64,000 nucleotides of DNA from Lineus longissimus (lineage: Eukaryota > Nemertea > Pilidiophora > Heteronemertea > Lineidae). Shown in pieces: positions 1-12,140 of this stretch; the first letter of the stretch is position 1; every line of letters begins with the position of its first letter. The stretch is taken from positions 2,666,001-2,730,000 of the forward strand of contig NC_088316.1 of NCBI RefSeq assembly GCF_910592395.1. The letters run 5' to 3'. A program made the position numbers and the translations under genes. The notes under the pieces are model-generated. The model searched no databases. It saw only the letters and a list, made by a program, of their open reading frames with translations, and was not told where the DNA came from.

Positions 1-205
1 CTTAACCCTGCAGTTGCTTCTCTCCACCCAGGTGTATAAATGGGTACCGGTTGGAATGATCAGCTAGTGCGCTGAATTGACGGCAGCCTTTCTGAGTTCT
101 ACTGAAAGGTTTCAGGAGAGACCGGGGTAATAATGTAAAGCGCTTTGAGCGGGCAAACGGCCTGGATACTGCGCTATATAAGACGCATCATTATTATTAT
201 TATTA
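1..205 (+). repeat. 3' end of a non-LTR retrotransposon (or derived SINE)
   Basis: The segment has the GC-rich hairpin-like tail tgtaaagcgctttgagcgg followed by a tgcgctatataaga-type motif and an ATT microsatellite, a layout shared with the LINE 3' ends at 43263-43320 and 62218-62290. No coding sequence is visible. The 5' side is cut by the window edge. Confidence 0.4.
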
Positions 206-229
206 ATATATGAAATACACATACATATT

Positions 230-342
230 ATTATACTGTATAGTCGCCATTTAGCCGGTTGAACGACGCCTGTACAAAAGGCCTATTTTATGTGTAGTAG
301 GACTTTGTGAAACCGGCTAAATAGCGTCTACACAGTATAATA
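230..342. repeat. Short palindromic MITE, relative of the 501-1478 element
   Basis: Its arms are inverted copies: the left contains gtcgccatttagccggtt and the right contains aaccggctaaatagcgtc, with only about 50 bases between. The same terminal sequence bounds the larger element at 501-1478, so this looks like an internally deleted family member. Confidence 0.55.
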
Positions 343-500
343 GGTACTTTGACTGAGATATGAACATATTTCTATACTTACTATCGTATTCTACAAGACA
401 ATCTGTGGCGGGTGGTTGTCCCACCGAGATTGGCATCTCGCGATTTCGCAATTCCGCATCTCGCGGTTTATATTAATCCGACACATGATACTAGTATTAG
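343..500. repeat. Spacer duplicated at 1479-1628
   Basis: This about 155-bp segment (tgtggcgggtggttgtccca, then gatactagtattagtat) recurs at 1479-1628 with small changes. Element plus spacer therefore form a larger head-to-tail duplication covering 230-1628. Confidence 0.6.
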
Positions 501-1478
501 TATACAGTGTAGACGCTATTCAGGCGGTTGAAGGGCGCCTGTAGAAATGGCCTATTTTATGTGTAATAGGCGGTCGACGGTAATAAAGGCACTGGAAAAA
601 AAGGCACTGGAAAAAAGGTACGGAAAAAAAGGCACTAGGTAAAAAAGGCACTAGAAAAAAAGGCACTGGAAAAAAAGGCACTAGGAAAAAAAGGCACGGG
701 AAAAAAAGGCATTGGAAAAAAAGGCACCAGGAAATCACTATACTAGGTAAAAAAGGCACTGGAAAAAAAGGCACCAGGAAATCTCTAGGTGAAAAATTCA
801 CCTCGGCCCAAAATTCATATGGGGTGCCCCCCCGTGCATTTCTATATGTGTTTTTTTGTTAGTTTTTTTCTCTAGGTAAAAACCTGCAAACCTGCCCCAA
901 CCCGTTTTAGTTCACATGGGTGAGCTCCGGGGGTGATTTCATGTCATCATGTCTCAGCGTCGTCGCTTACTTTTTGACACTCTTGTGATAAACTATTGTA
1001 TCTTGTAGAAATAGGTTATTGGTGAGGGAACCCTGAATCTAATTTGATTAAACTACTCGACCAAATCGGATGATCTTTGTATCATTTTTTGTAAGGATTC
1101 CCTGCCTATCCAAGCTAGTTTTTCTGGTCGGAGGGTACTGAAAATAGGCTATTCCGGTTTTTTTCTGGTGCCATTTTTCCTGGTGCCTTTTTTTCCAGTG
1201 CCTTTTTTACCCAGTGCCTTTTTTTCCTAGTGCCTTTTTTACCAGTGCCTTTTTTTCCAGAGCCTTTTTTTCCTAGTGCCTTTTTTTCCTAGTGCCTTTT
1301 TTTCCTAGTGCCTTTTTTTCCTAGTGCCTTTTTTTCCAGTGCCTTTTTTACCTAGTGCCTTTTTTCCGTACCTTTTTTTCCAGTGCCTTTTTTTCCAGTG
1401 CCTTTATTACCTACATTCGTAATAGGCCTATGTGAAACAGACGAACCGAAACCGGCTAAATAGCGTCTACACATTATA
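501..1478. mobile_element. Foldback element with inverted internal minisatellites
   Basis: The ends are inverted (gtgtagacgctattcagg on the left, ccggctaaatagcgtctaca on the right). Inside, the left arm holds many tandem units of about 14 bp of the type ggcactggaaaaaaa (about 580-790). The right arm holds the complementary type ttttttccagtgcc (about 1165-1410). The middle, 800-1160, is unique. No transposase is present, so it would be non-autonomous. Confidence 0.65.
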
Positions 1479-1628
1479 GGTGCTTTAACTGAGATTTGAA
1501 CATACATGTATTTCTACTCATACTTACTATTGTTACCCTACAAGACAGTCTGTGGCGGGTGGTTGTCCCACCGAGGTTGGCATCTAGAGGTTTATATTAA
1601 TCCGACAAATGATACTAGTATTAGTATT

Positions 1629-2017
1629 TGCGAGTACACAATGAGTGTGCGTATACTTTCACATGTATTATATCAAGAAAATACATTTATGACATGTATG
1701 ACATAATTCTTTTATACAAGTATAAAAAATGTGCATGCATTTATAAACTTATAATGATGCAAAATAATTGCTTTTTTAATGGATTTGATCGCATCATACC
1801 ACTGACAATGACTGATACTAACTCCATCTCTCATCGCCCAATATGCCTATATATCTAATTGGGTCTACATCAGTCTGAAACCGTCTGTGTAGGTGTTTTA
1901 AGAAGTGCGTTGTCCACCAGCACATGGGCATATAGGAGAGATATTAACACCAGTTTACAAAACATAAACACTATTGTTCTTCATTTACCAGGCGTTTGCC
2001 ATCTGATGAACTTTCGT
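1629..2017. other. No gene seen
   Basis: AT-rich sequence downstream of the minus-strand SLC35G gene, probably including its 3' UTR. I see no convincing poly(A) signal, repeat or coding exon. Confidence 0.4.
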
Positions 2018-2210
2018 CATCAAGAAGTCCCTCTATCTCCTGCATGTTCTTTGAAGAAGTCCATTCATCTCCTGTTCTGTTGTACATTTGTCATCAAGAA
2101 GTCCATTCATCTCCTGATCAGTTGTACATTCGTCTTCAAGAAGTCATTTCATCGCCTGTAATTCAGTTGTACATTCGTCTTCAAGAAGGCCCTTCATCTC
2201 CTGTTCTCCT
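2018..2210 (-). repeat. 42-bp tandem repeats across the C-terminus and stop of SLC35G copy 1
   Basis: On the minus strand, units of the type caggagatgaa..cttcttgaagacgaa..acaact repeat about four to five times. Each 42-bp unit would encode about 14 residues (QEMKGLLEDECTTE type). The annotated stop lies in the second unit, so the later units are now 3' UTR. Confidence 0.7.
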
Positions 2211-3268
2211 GTTTTTTTTCTTTCATTCAAATATTGTCTGAAGCAATACACTATAACCGCGCCTGTCACCAACACGGCGCCTGATATACTCAACGCATTC
2301 GGGATATCATGAAAGATTAAGATCTGCATGACATATGCGATTGGTATCTCAGACGTTCGGGCAATCGCCACTGCTGTAGCCGTGTCGTACTTCAGGGCTA
2401 TTAACATTGTGACCTGGGAGAACAGATTCGCGAGCGTGGATGCCATTGTCCATAACCACGGGGCAACCTCTCCCGGAAATCTCCACCCCTCGATTACTGA
2501 GACTATTGGGAGTCCACCTATGAAAAGAACCAAGTTGAACTGACAGACTATTATTGTTGGGTTGATATCTGTTAATTTCTTCCTAATGATAAAAGTACCG
2601 GCAAAGATTATGGTCGCCACGATTGCAAATATTGAAGCATAGATCCTTGGTAACTGAAAGCCACTGTCGTTGAAGGAGGTCTCGGAGCGATTATGACAGT
2701 CGAATGCTGTCAGGTTGGCGACGATATCAGTGCAGTTTTTATCATTGGCACTGCTGTGTTGAATTCCGCTTGTGTTGGAATAAAGAACGCCTCCGTTCAT
2801 ATGAAACAGCGTTTTAAGAAACGTTGGTTGAACAACGAAAATAACCCCTAACACCATTACAACTGTTATTACAAAATCGAATATCCCGAATGGTTCTTTG
2901 AGAATGAAATATGCCAGGATTCCAATGATGACGGGAGACGAATACAATATTGCATTTACATCACCAAAACTAAGGCGAAGCAGGGCGGCGAAATATAAGT
3001 AGTTCACGAAAATACTTGCAATTCCAAGTATCCAAGCATATCGGTTTTTTAGTATGATTGGCGGTTCCCCTTTTAGTAGTAGGTAGGCTGCCGCAAATAT
3101 CACGGTCACGAGCGACCTGATACATACAATCTCGGAGGACCCCATTCCTTCCACCTTCTTGAACAGAACGAGGCCGACACAAAACAAGAGAGATGACAGA
3201 ACCGCTAATACAATTCCAAGGAATCTTGAAAGCTTCTGAAAACATCGGGCTGGCGATTGGCCTATCAT
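2144..3268 (-). CDS. SLC35G1: SLC35G1-like EamA/DMT-family transporter, copy 1
   Basis: A single uninterrupted 374-aa reading frame. It belongs to the drug/metabolite transporter superfamily (EamA fold, about ten membrane helices). The family member SLC35G1 (TMEM20/POST) is reported in ER and plasma membrane, but its substrate is unsettled. Visible features are two EamA-like halves: the first runs over about residues 14-150 and includes GMGSSEIVCIRS and KEPFGIFDF, and the second about 205-350 and includes [18 protein letters not shown] loop of about 60 residues between the halves has several N-x-S/T sequons. Length fits human SLC35G1 (about 365 aa). On the minus strand a tttcag acceptor-like site lies five bases before the ATG, so a 5' leader intron, or an upstream coding exon, is possible. 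The C-terminus runs into a tandem repeat and stops in its second unit. A paralogue lies at 7396-8583. Confidence 0.88.
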   Translation of the reverse strand: MIGQSPARCFQKLSRFLGIVLAVLSSLLFCVGLVLFKKVEGMGSSEIVCIRSLVTVIFAAAYLLLKGEPPIILKNRYAWILGIASIFVNYLYFAALLRLSFGDVNAILYSSPVIIGILAYFILKEPFGIFDFVITVVMVLGVIFVVQPTFLKTLFHMNGGVLYSNTSGIQHSSANDKNCTDIVANLTAFDCHNRSETSFNDSGFQLPRIYASIFAIVATIIFAGTFIIRKKLTDINPTIIVCQFNLVLFIGGLPIVSVIEGWRFPGEVAPWLWTMASTLANLFSQVTMLIALKYDTATAVAIARTSEIPIAYVMQILIFHDIPNALSISGAVLVTGAVIVYCFRQYLNERKKTGEQEMKGLLEDECTTELQAMK

Positions 3269-4440
3269 TGTAGCTGAAAAATATGATAATGAGAATACAT
3301 GTTATGCAAAGATCGATCAATCATAGCTTCTTTACTGATGATTAATAGGCCTACATGTACATTGTCATTATTTTGTTTCAACCACTGCAGGTCCTCAGCT
3401 GTATTGCTTTTAAATCTGTTACATGTGCAATCCAGGGTCTTAGTCAAACTCCATTTTGCAACAACATGTAAATGAATATACAGGTATAGCCAAAATGTCG
3501 ATTTTTCAATCGGGTCTGTCTTTTTCGAATGGACCATTATCAAGGCTTATCACCCATAATTTTTTTAACTTAAATGTTTCAAGATCTTTGTTTTCTGACT
3601 GAAAAGACTTTTTTTACTAGAGCTACTTGGACCCACCCGAAAAGTCTATGCATCCGCGACTGCGAAAAGTCGTGGATCCGCGCCTGCGTATTCTGCTAGA
3701 TCTTGTTCAGTTCTGCTGAATTCATGAATTGTTTCTATTGGTCACAAACAGCTGTGTTCAGAGGTGTAATGCAAGGTCAGCCTTACCTGCGGTTCTCAAT
3801 ATAAAGTAATGAAGGTAGACTTACTTTTAAAACTGGTATGGGGGAAGGAGTAGGCTCATCGGGTACTCTCCGCCATTCTCTTCTCAAGAACAGAACTACG
3901 TGTACATTGTGAATGGATTTACCGTGTTATGAAATGTTATCAATTTAATTCAAATGTTACAAAAATGGGATAGTCCATGACAAAAGAACATTAACGGTGG
4001 TCATTGAACATTTGTCCTAACAATAACCTGAGCAAAAACTTAATGGAGAATTATACACACTTGCCTAATATTCAGCCCCAAGCTGATGCGGGCACAAAAT
4101 TATGCTTGTAACGTTATTAAAAACTATGATTAGAGAATGCACGTATGTATTCGATGCAGGGGTGGAATGAAGATGTAACCTTTATTTTTGGGGACAGTTA
4201 TCCCGCCGAAAATCATAAGGTTGATTTGATAATAAAACCGGTGGGCCCACCCTCGCTATTAGCATGCAGCATTGCCAAATGAGACAATGAGACACGTTTC
4301 CCCATTGGCATTATGACTGGGTTCAGCACTCGGTCTTCTTCGCCTCTCCGTTTCCTACCGGTAGACTAGGGAAGATTGTAGTCCACATGCACTTTCCAGC
4401 ATCCTGACATAACCAGTGGTTTTAATACTCTGCCTCTCGA
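3269..4440. other. No gene seen
   Basis: This stretch between SLC35G copy 1 and the 4441 element has no recognisable exon on either strand. It should hold the promoter or leader exon of SLC35G copy 1 and is probably cyclase intron. No TATA box or repeat stands out. Confidence 0.4.
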
Positions 4441-5296
4441 TACAATGGGTGATTTCAAAGTTGGTTTTGGTTTTAGTGTTGGGTGTTAGTGTCAGTTTTA
4501 TTCTTAATTTCTACCCCTAAAAACCTATGTCTGGATAAGACCAATTCGAGGTTTTAGTTTAACACCAACACCTGGTTTTATCTAAACACCTAAAACCTGG
4601 GCTGAAACTAAGAAGAAGTTTTATTCTGTAGGTAAAACTAACACCAAGATGGACAGAGATAAAACCTTGGAAAAACCAAACATGCATGTTGTTGCCGTTG
4701 TTACTGTTGTTTCCCTATTGTAACCGCTTCCGATATATATAAATTTGGTCGTCTTCTTTCATGTCCATCATCATTCCCATCAGCGTTCAAAATACCAGCA
4801 ACTACTTCTTGAAATGGTACGAACAACATGATTTTTTTTCCTTAACACCAACACCAACTTTGAAATCCACTTGGTGTTAATGCCTAAGGTGTTAGTTTTA
4901 TTGGTAATACAAAATGCACTACAAATCTTCCAAATATAACACCGAGCTGGGATTAAGATCAGACCTTGGTGTTCCAATTGGTTTCAGTGTGAAACTAAAA
5001 CCTAATTTGAAATAGGATAATGCTAAATCTGAGTGTCAAAACTAACACCAGAACTGATTTCATTTATGGTGTTGTGGAGAGTTTTAGTTTTAGTCCCGGT
5101 GTTAGTTTTTGACACTAAAACCATCCCTTAGTTTTAAGCTAAAACCGGACATAATGCTAAAACCAACAAACACCGGCTTTGAAATAGGATGAAACTAAAA
5201 CCCGCTACATTTCAATGCTGGCTTAATCAAGGGTTTTAGTGTTCCATTTAGTTTTAAAACTAAATCTAAAAACTGACTTTGAAATCACCCAATGTA
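4441..5296. mobile_element. Non-autonomous inverted-repeat element of about 855 bp
   Basis: The termini are inverted: caatgggtgatttcaaagtt on the left and actttgaaatcacccaatg on the right. The interior is built from degenerate ttttagtgttagtttta and aacaccaacacc runs in both orientations. No coding capacity is visible. It ends about 130 bases before the cyclase exon at 5426. Confidence 0.6.
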
Positions 5297-5425
5297 TTTC
5301 AAACGAGGTAGGAGTATCAAAAACCTGTATCTCAGGACGACTTTCCAGATGAGAAGCAAGGCCAGTTGTTTTTACCATCATATAAATGAGGCATCCGTTT
5401 TACACATCTTCTCATATACTTTCAG

Positions 5426-8400
5426 ATGGAAACTATAGGAGATGCATACATGGTAGTCGGGGGTCTTCCAGAGTACATAGAAACGCATGCTGATCGCGTT
5501 GTGTCCCAAGCAGTCGGCATGATAGAAGTGTCAAGATATGTGATGATGCCTGCTGATCAAAAACCAATACAGGTAACAAAAAATGTCGTCAAGTTGCTCT
5601 TTATTAAAGGGGTCATGCCGACCTACCAGCGGTGAGCACCAATCCTTAAGTCTCCTCGGCGGTAGACCGGCATGTAAAGGGGTACGCTGTTCGTAATTAC
5701 TGGTAATTTGAATGTAAAATGCCGTACATGTACATGTAGTGCAGTTGACGTGCATTCGAATTTGCTGAAACGTGTGTTATTTATCGTATTTTTACATCGG
5801 TCTACACAACGGCAATGCGGAATTTATATCTGGTACGTATTTACGCGATTTGAAATTTTCCAATTCGATTACAAATGTCGAATTTTTAACTACGGCGTAT
5901 AATAGGCCTTTAACTATCATTAGGTGGATCAGTTGATCTTCAGAAAACCCGAGGTGCACACTTGTACTAACAGCATTGGTCACAGCCATGCTCTATGAGA
6001 CGACACAGCTTTTTGAATATTCACGCCACCATCAGCTCGACATGTTTTCTATCAGACGCAAACCGCACTCTTCCAACTGTAGATGATTAATTTCGGTCTG
6101 AGCTTTTAAAATGTTTTTTTGGGTGGTCTGAGTACCATTAACAACAGAAACATGAAGTAACCTGCGGGTTAGGAGGAACCAGCAAATCACGCAAAGTATA
6201 ATCGTTATATCGATTACATGTATTAATTAGATTCGCGTGGCGTTCTATCAGGCGAACGAAATCATCATAAAACGTACGGGCCCGCTTGTTTTGAATGATT
6301 GGCTTTCGCCGCGTTTGATTGAGAATTACTCAGAATAATTTCCATCGCTTAGCTCTAAGCAAAGGCTGCGTATGATAATAATATTCATAAGGTGTAGTTT
6401 CGTCGTTCTATAAGACCGCTTCCGCTTCAAGTTATGCCCCAAATATGCACATACATACCACTGAACATGTTAACTTAGATAGACAGTGAGTTGGCGATAC
6501 CGATTTTAAAATCCGATGATCTTGATGTCATGCTTCGGATTGGCTTTTGTGCTGATTCGCAGTGATGAAGTGAAGCGATTGGCCTTGCATGTAAAACCGT
6601 TGAAACTGGGGTATATACAGAACATGGAGAATGTTTGTGGAACAGTTTGATTCAAAAACCTACATCAAAACCTGCATTAAAAAACCCGCATTGTACATGT
6701 AACAGTTTGATTCAAAAACCTACATTAAAACCTGCATCATAACAGTTTGATTAAAACCAATAGCGGTATGATTCATAAACCTACATTATAACCTGCATAA
6801 CCTACATTAAAACCTGCATAACCTGCACTAAAACCTGCAACATAACAGTCTGATTCAAATCCTGCATTAATACATATTTTTGTGCGTTATCATTTGAGGA
6901 TCTATTTCCTCACTAATCATATACAGGGAAATGTGCATGTACGTTCACGCCGTCATAACGGTAAGATTTTCACTGTTTTGCAAAGAGGTCGCTTCTGCTA
7001 TAGATACGTATAGGGCATGCAATGCAACGAATGATGCACATATGTGTTTGAATCTCACTCAAATCTCCTGTGGAAGAAATGTTTCAGAATAGCCAGCTCT
7101 TTTTGAAAATATCGGCGGTTCGAGATTTCACCCGTGGCTGAAGAGGACGAGCCCCTTTAAGGATCTACGCCGTTTATTAAAAACTATGAAAACTAGACTC
7201 AAATTTAAATATTTCTAATTGTGTAATGTTAAGTAGCCTGCATGTACACATTGAATATAAATTTCAACAATGCCGATGTAAAGAAGACAGTCATGCAATT
7301 TCTATAAACACCAGGTTTCAGCGAATTTGTGTAACAGTGTCCTGAAACACTGTTTATTATATATTTGGACTTTACCATTCTAGGCCCAAATACATTTAAT
7401 CATCTTGTTCGTGATTCTCCTTGTTCTTATCAAATCCAAGAATTTCTACCAACTCTTCTTGATCCGTATTGTCCCGGTCCTTCAAATATCGCCTACAGCT
7501 ATACACCAGAATCGCACCAGTCACCAAGATGGCGCCCGTTGTACTCAGTAGGTTAGGGATATTATGGAAGAAAATGATCTGTAGGACGTACGATATCGGG
7601 ATCTCAGATGTTCGAGCTATCGCCACTGCTGTAGCCGTTGCGTACCTCAGGGCTAACTGCCATGCTACCTGAGCAGCCAGATTGCTGAGGGTTGCTGCAA
7701 TGATCCACAACCACGGGGCAACCTCCGCTGGAAACGTCCACCCTCCGCTCACCGAAACGATTGGAATTCCCCCCAGAAAGACAACGATGCTGAACTGGCA
7801 GACTATTGTTGCTGGGTCGATGTCTGCTACCTTCTTCCGAAAGATGTAACCAATAGCCGAGGTAATGGCTGTTATGATGACAAGGAAACAGGATGTCATC
7901 CTTGATAAATGGAACGAGTCCGTGGACACAGAATCTGTGCAGTTTCGAAAGTCCGATATGTTAGCGGCGCCAATAGTGAAATTTGCAGAAGTTCCGTTTC
8001 TGCAATTGAATTTCGACATAAACTTGCTCGTATTGGAATGCACAATGACGCCTGTGTTTGAGTACATCATATTATTGTCGCTTGTGTTGTTGGGCACATC
8101 ACCGTCTAAATGAAACAGTGTCTTTAGAAAGGTTGGTTGAATGATGAGAAGAACTCCAAACGCCATTACAAGTGTAACAAGAAAATCGAAAATTCCAAAA
8201 GGATCTTTTAGAAAGCAAAAGGCAAGTATCCCAACTATGATGGGAGCTGAGCAGAATACTGCATTGGCATCTCCAATACCCATTCCAGCCAAAGCGGCGA
8301 AATACAAGTAGCTATTTAACGACAAAAGACCAAGCAACCAGATGTGATAGTTTTTGAGTACGATTGGAAGTTCTCCTTTCAGTAATAGGTTGGTCGATAT

Positions 8401-11400
8401 CAATGCTATTATCAGGAAAATTGTTCTGATACACACGGCCTCAGACGAGCTCATTCCTTGCACCTCCAGGAAGAATAGTTGACTCACACTGTAAGCTAGT
8501 GCTGAGGCCACCCCGAGAATCATTCCAAAAAAACTCGGGAGCCTGATGTCGCGACACCATCGGATCAGTGATTGGCATTGCATTGTCTCGCTGAAAGGAA
8601 TCAGAAGGGAGAATTAGTTTGGCGAGTGAGGCTTACGCTGGTATCTTTTGACTCAAATGCACCATCAGTTTATACAGACGGTGTTTATGCCCAGGCAAAA
8701 TTGAGGGCATATGGTCCATGCGTCGGTGTCGGTATCAGTGTTCGTTAGCAGTGGTGGGACCTGTACAATCTCTCGGAATAGATAACATCATGCTGGCCAA
8801 ACAAGCTGCAAACACAAAGGACCATTACCACCTGTTCTTTAGTTCGTTGTGCCAGAGTCTTTCAAATAAATTTGAAAGACTTTGGTTGTGCCAACATGTA
8901 TATCCAGGTTTGTTTTGGCTGGCAGTGACTTCCTCCGACTGGTGTGTAAGTGACTATGCCGGTGTAAAAGAAATGCAAGTCCCCCGGAATCTAAGTCCGG
9001 TCATTGTGTTAAAGTGAACAGAGTCGCCGAGTTACCTTGTTGAAGATTATGTCGCTAACCCTTGCCAAACCATTAACCACATTCATTGACAATACACAGC
9101 TATTGTATGGGGTCCTGCATTCCTAGGACGTCCATTCCTTTTACACCGGGACGCGGACTTGGTAGACTTTCTGGTGAGGCAATTAACAAATCTAGGTTAT
9201 ATGTATGCGAGGCTTTTGACGCTGTATAAATGTTTGACAAATAGCACGGTGATGTTTCATCACCAACTGATGATGTTGACATAGACCCTTTTACACCGGT
9301 GGAAGCCACTGCTGCCCAAACAAACATAAATATAGGCACAATGAACAAAAGATTATGTGGTGTGTGACCATGTGGTCGTGTTTGTCGCTAGTTTGTTGCG
9401 GCCAGCAAGCTTCCTCCGCCTGGTGTATGGGCCTCTTACTCAAATAGCATTCCGCGATAATGAGGTCACTGCAGCTGCTGCCCTCTATTTCCCCATCGCT
9501 GAATTACAGGCAATGTCGGACAAACATGCGGTTTCGTAATGGATTCAGGCTTTCTTACTAGGGCAGTTAGATTCAATCTGGCACATGTCCGAGTGTTGGA
9601 AATACTACATAATTGTTCTGAATAGTTCTCTCTCTGACTCTATGGTATCATTCATGCTAAAAAACAATGCAGGGTCAAAGATAATTGACTTTGAAATAAG
9701 CTCAAATGCGTAGAAATAAGTGTCGGTATCCGACTGTCACGTGACTAAAACGTCATCAATATCTTATTCAAATGACCTTGTGAGCTATAAATAGTAACGT
9801 CGCGGAATGCTATTAGCCAGTCATGTAGGCAACATGAGTACTAGTTGAGTGGACACTGTGACTCGTATTGTCTTCTGTTTCTGCAAATAAATTTGAATTT
9901 GACAACATGGTCAAGTCTTTCAAGTCACTTTTCCCTATAGTTCGGTTTCAAATTGAGGCGAAAGTGATCCAGTATTTACACTACAGTATACAACATACCA
10001 TGTGCACTGATTGTCGTTATACAAAAAAACAACACTTTGGGATGGTGCTGGTCACTAGAATTAGTGACAACACGATTGACTCCCATGCAAAACAGTGAAT
10101 TGAAACTCTTACCGTTATGACAGTATGATCCAAACACGTGTTATCTACGGCAGCAAGCGATTGCGGTGACAATCTGGTCAAAAAGACACTGAATCTCACG
10201 AATCAATCGGGTGCATGCCAAGAATATTTCTGTACTTCATGCTATTCAATTTGTAGTCGGCCAAAGTGCACACGGTGGCCAATCAAGGACATTGTTATAT
10301 ATCGCTCATGCTTACATGTAACCAGAGTCTTTCATGTAAACCAACCTGTCGCATTCGCAGAGTAAGTTCTGACGAGTGATTACATTATAGCTCTGTACAC
10401 ATTGACAATTCGGTAACATTTTCGGAAACATCTCGGCAACACACCTGGCTAAAAGAATTTGGCCCTGTATACACATGATAACAATTCGACAACATGTTGG
10501 GCAACTTGTTTCGGATGTTTCTGAGAAAAATGAGGATTTTGGAGGGAAATTCATAAAAATTGGAAGATTCCAAGAGAAGAAGACGTATTGTCGGGGGCTC
10601 TGCCAGAATTTTACGTATCCTGATTGAAAGACGGCAAAGAAGACGTAAAGATGAGAAAAGAGTGTGGACAAGACCATGGATATATATGAGAGACCAGCAT
10701 GGGGCCTACCACTGTCTCCTGTCTACTGTCATCCCATAAACAGGCACAACTTTCCCATACTGCGATAAGTTGTTCCACTTCACTCAATAACCATTCCTTG
10801 CTGGAGGCTGCCAATTTGACGACATCACATGGCTTCAGGTAGATCATGTGGTTTGTGGCCTATTTCTGATTGGATAAAACTCGACAACATCATTAGCATC
10901 TCGGCAACGAAATTGATTTTGTATTATTTCGACAACATTTGAGCAACATTTGGACAACATGTTATCGAGTGTTCCCGAACTGTACACACTGCCAACATTT
11001 TCGATAACATCGCACCTGGACAACATGTTGCCCAACATGTTACCCAAAATGTTGTCAGTGTGTACAGAGCGTAATGTCTGCCTGAACAATGTATCACAAA
11101 CATCCAGGCCCAGCCAAGAAAGGTTATGTCCGATCAAAGATAAAATTATTTATTCGTACGCGATATTGCTCATGCATAACTAATTTTGGTTGTCGTATTC
11201 GCAGTAAATCTGGCAAATGGAAGGGGCGACAGGTGATTACATAATACGCTGTTACCACTGCTGCCTGCCTTAACAACTGCCAAAGTCATCAACATGATTA
11301 GCCATGGATGAGCGAAATAGCGTACGAATCAATTTTGTCTTTAATGGGAGACCGTGAGTGCGTCGTTGTCCTCTGGCCTCACGAAAGCCAGCGGAACCTT

Positions 11401-12106
11401 CTCATGCCATGTCGGCCCGACCCAAATGCATTCTCTATCAATATGACCCACTTTCCAACTTATCACCCACCTTCACTTTGTCTTGCCGGCGGGTATCATG
11501 TGCGACGAAGGACCATACTTAAAGAAGTACGCCGTCCGTAGTTACTGGTGGTCCAGAAAAAATAGAAATGCAATCATTATGCATACACGTTTGCTGAAAC
11601 TTGGCATTTTTATTATGTGTATACATTGTACATGTATCTGTCTGCAAAACGGCCTAGTTGATATTTATATTTAGTAGATATTTTCACAATTTAAAATTTT
11701 CAAATTAGATTACAAATTTTAAATATTCAACGAACTGAGTAGGCCTTTACATCAGTGCTTTAATGTACATGAGACAACTTCACTGTAATGGAAAAATACA
11801 CTTCCGTGTCTCTTTTCTGAGCGATGCTGCAGGAAAGGCGTGTAACTTAATATCGGCAAAATCAAAGGGACATAATCGAATTAAATTGCATCCAATCAAG
11901 ACCACCCTTCCCTCAGTACCGGTTACCACGGTAACCGAGTAATAAGACAATTGTATTCGTTACGGCGTGCGAATTAGTTCGTGTTATCATATCACTTCTC
12001 GTTTAGCAAAACCGTCTGCCCTATATATCGACGAAGAGATAGCCGGAAATGTCGCAATTTCTCTGCGTGGGTACGCCTAGTTAACAAAGACATAAAATCA
12101 AAACAG

Positions 12107-12140
<34 letters not shown>

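Noticed and set aside
520-801. Frame rich in FFPVPF repeats
   Set aside because: Simple translation of the 14-bp repeats of the foldback element.
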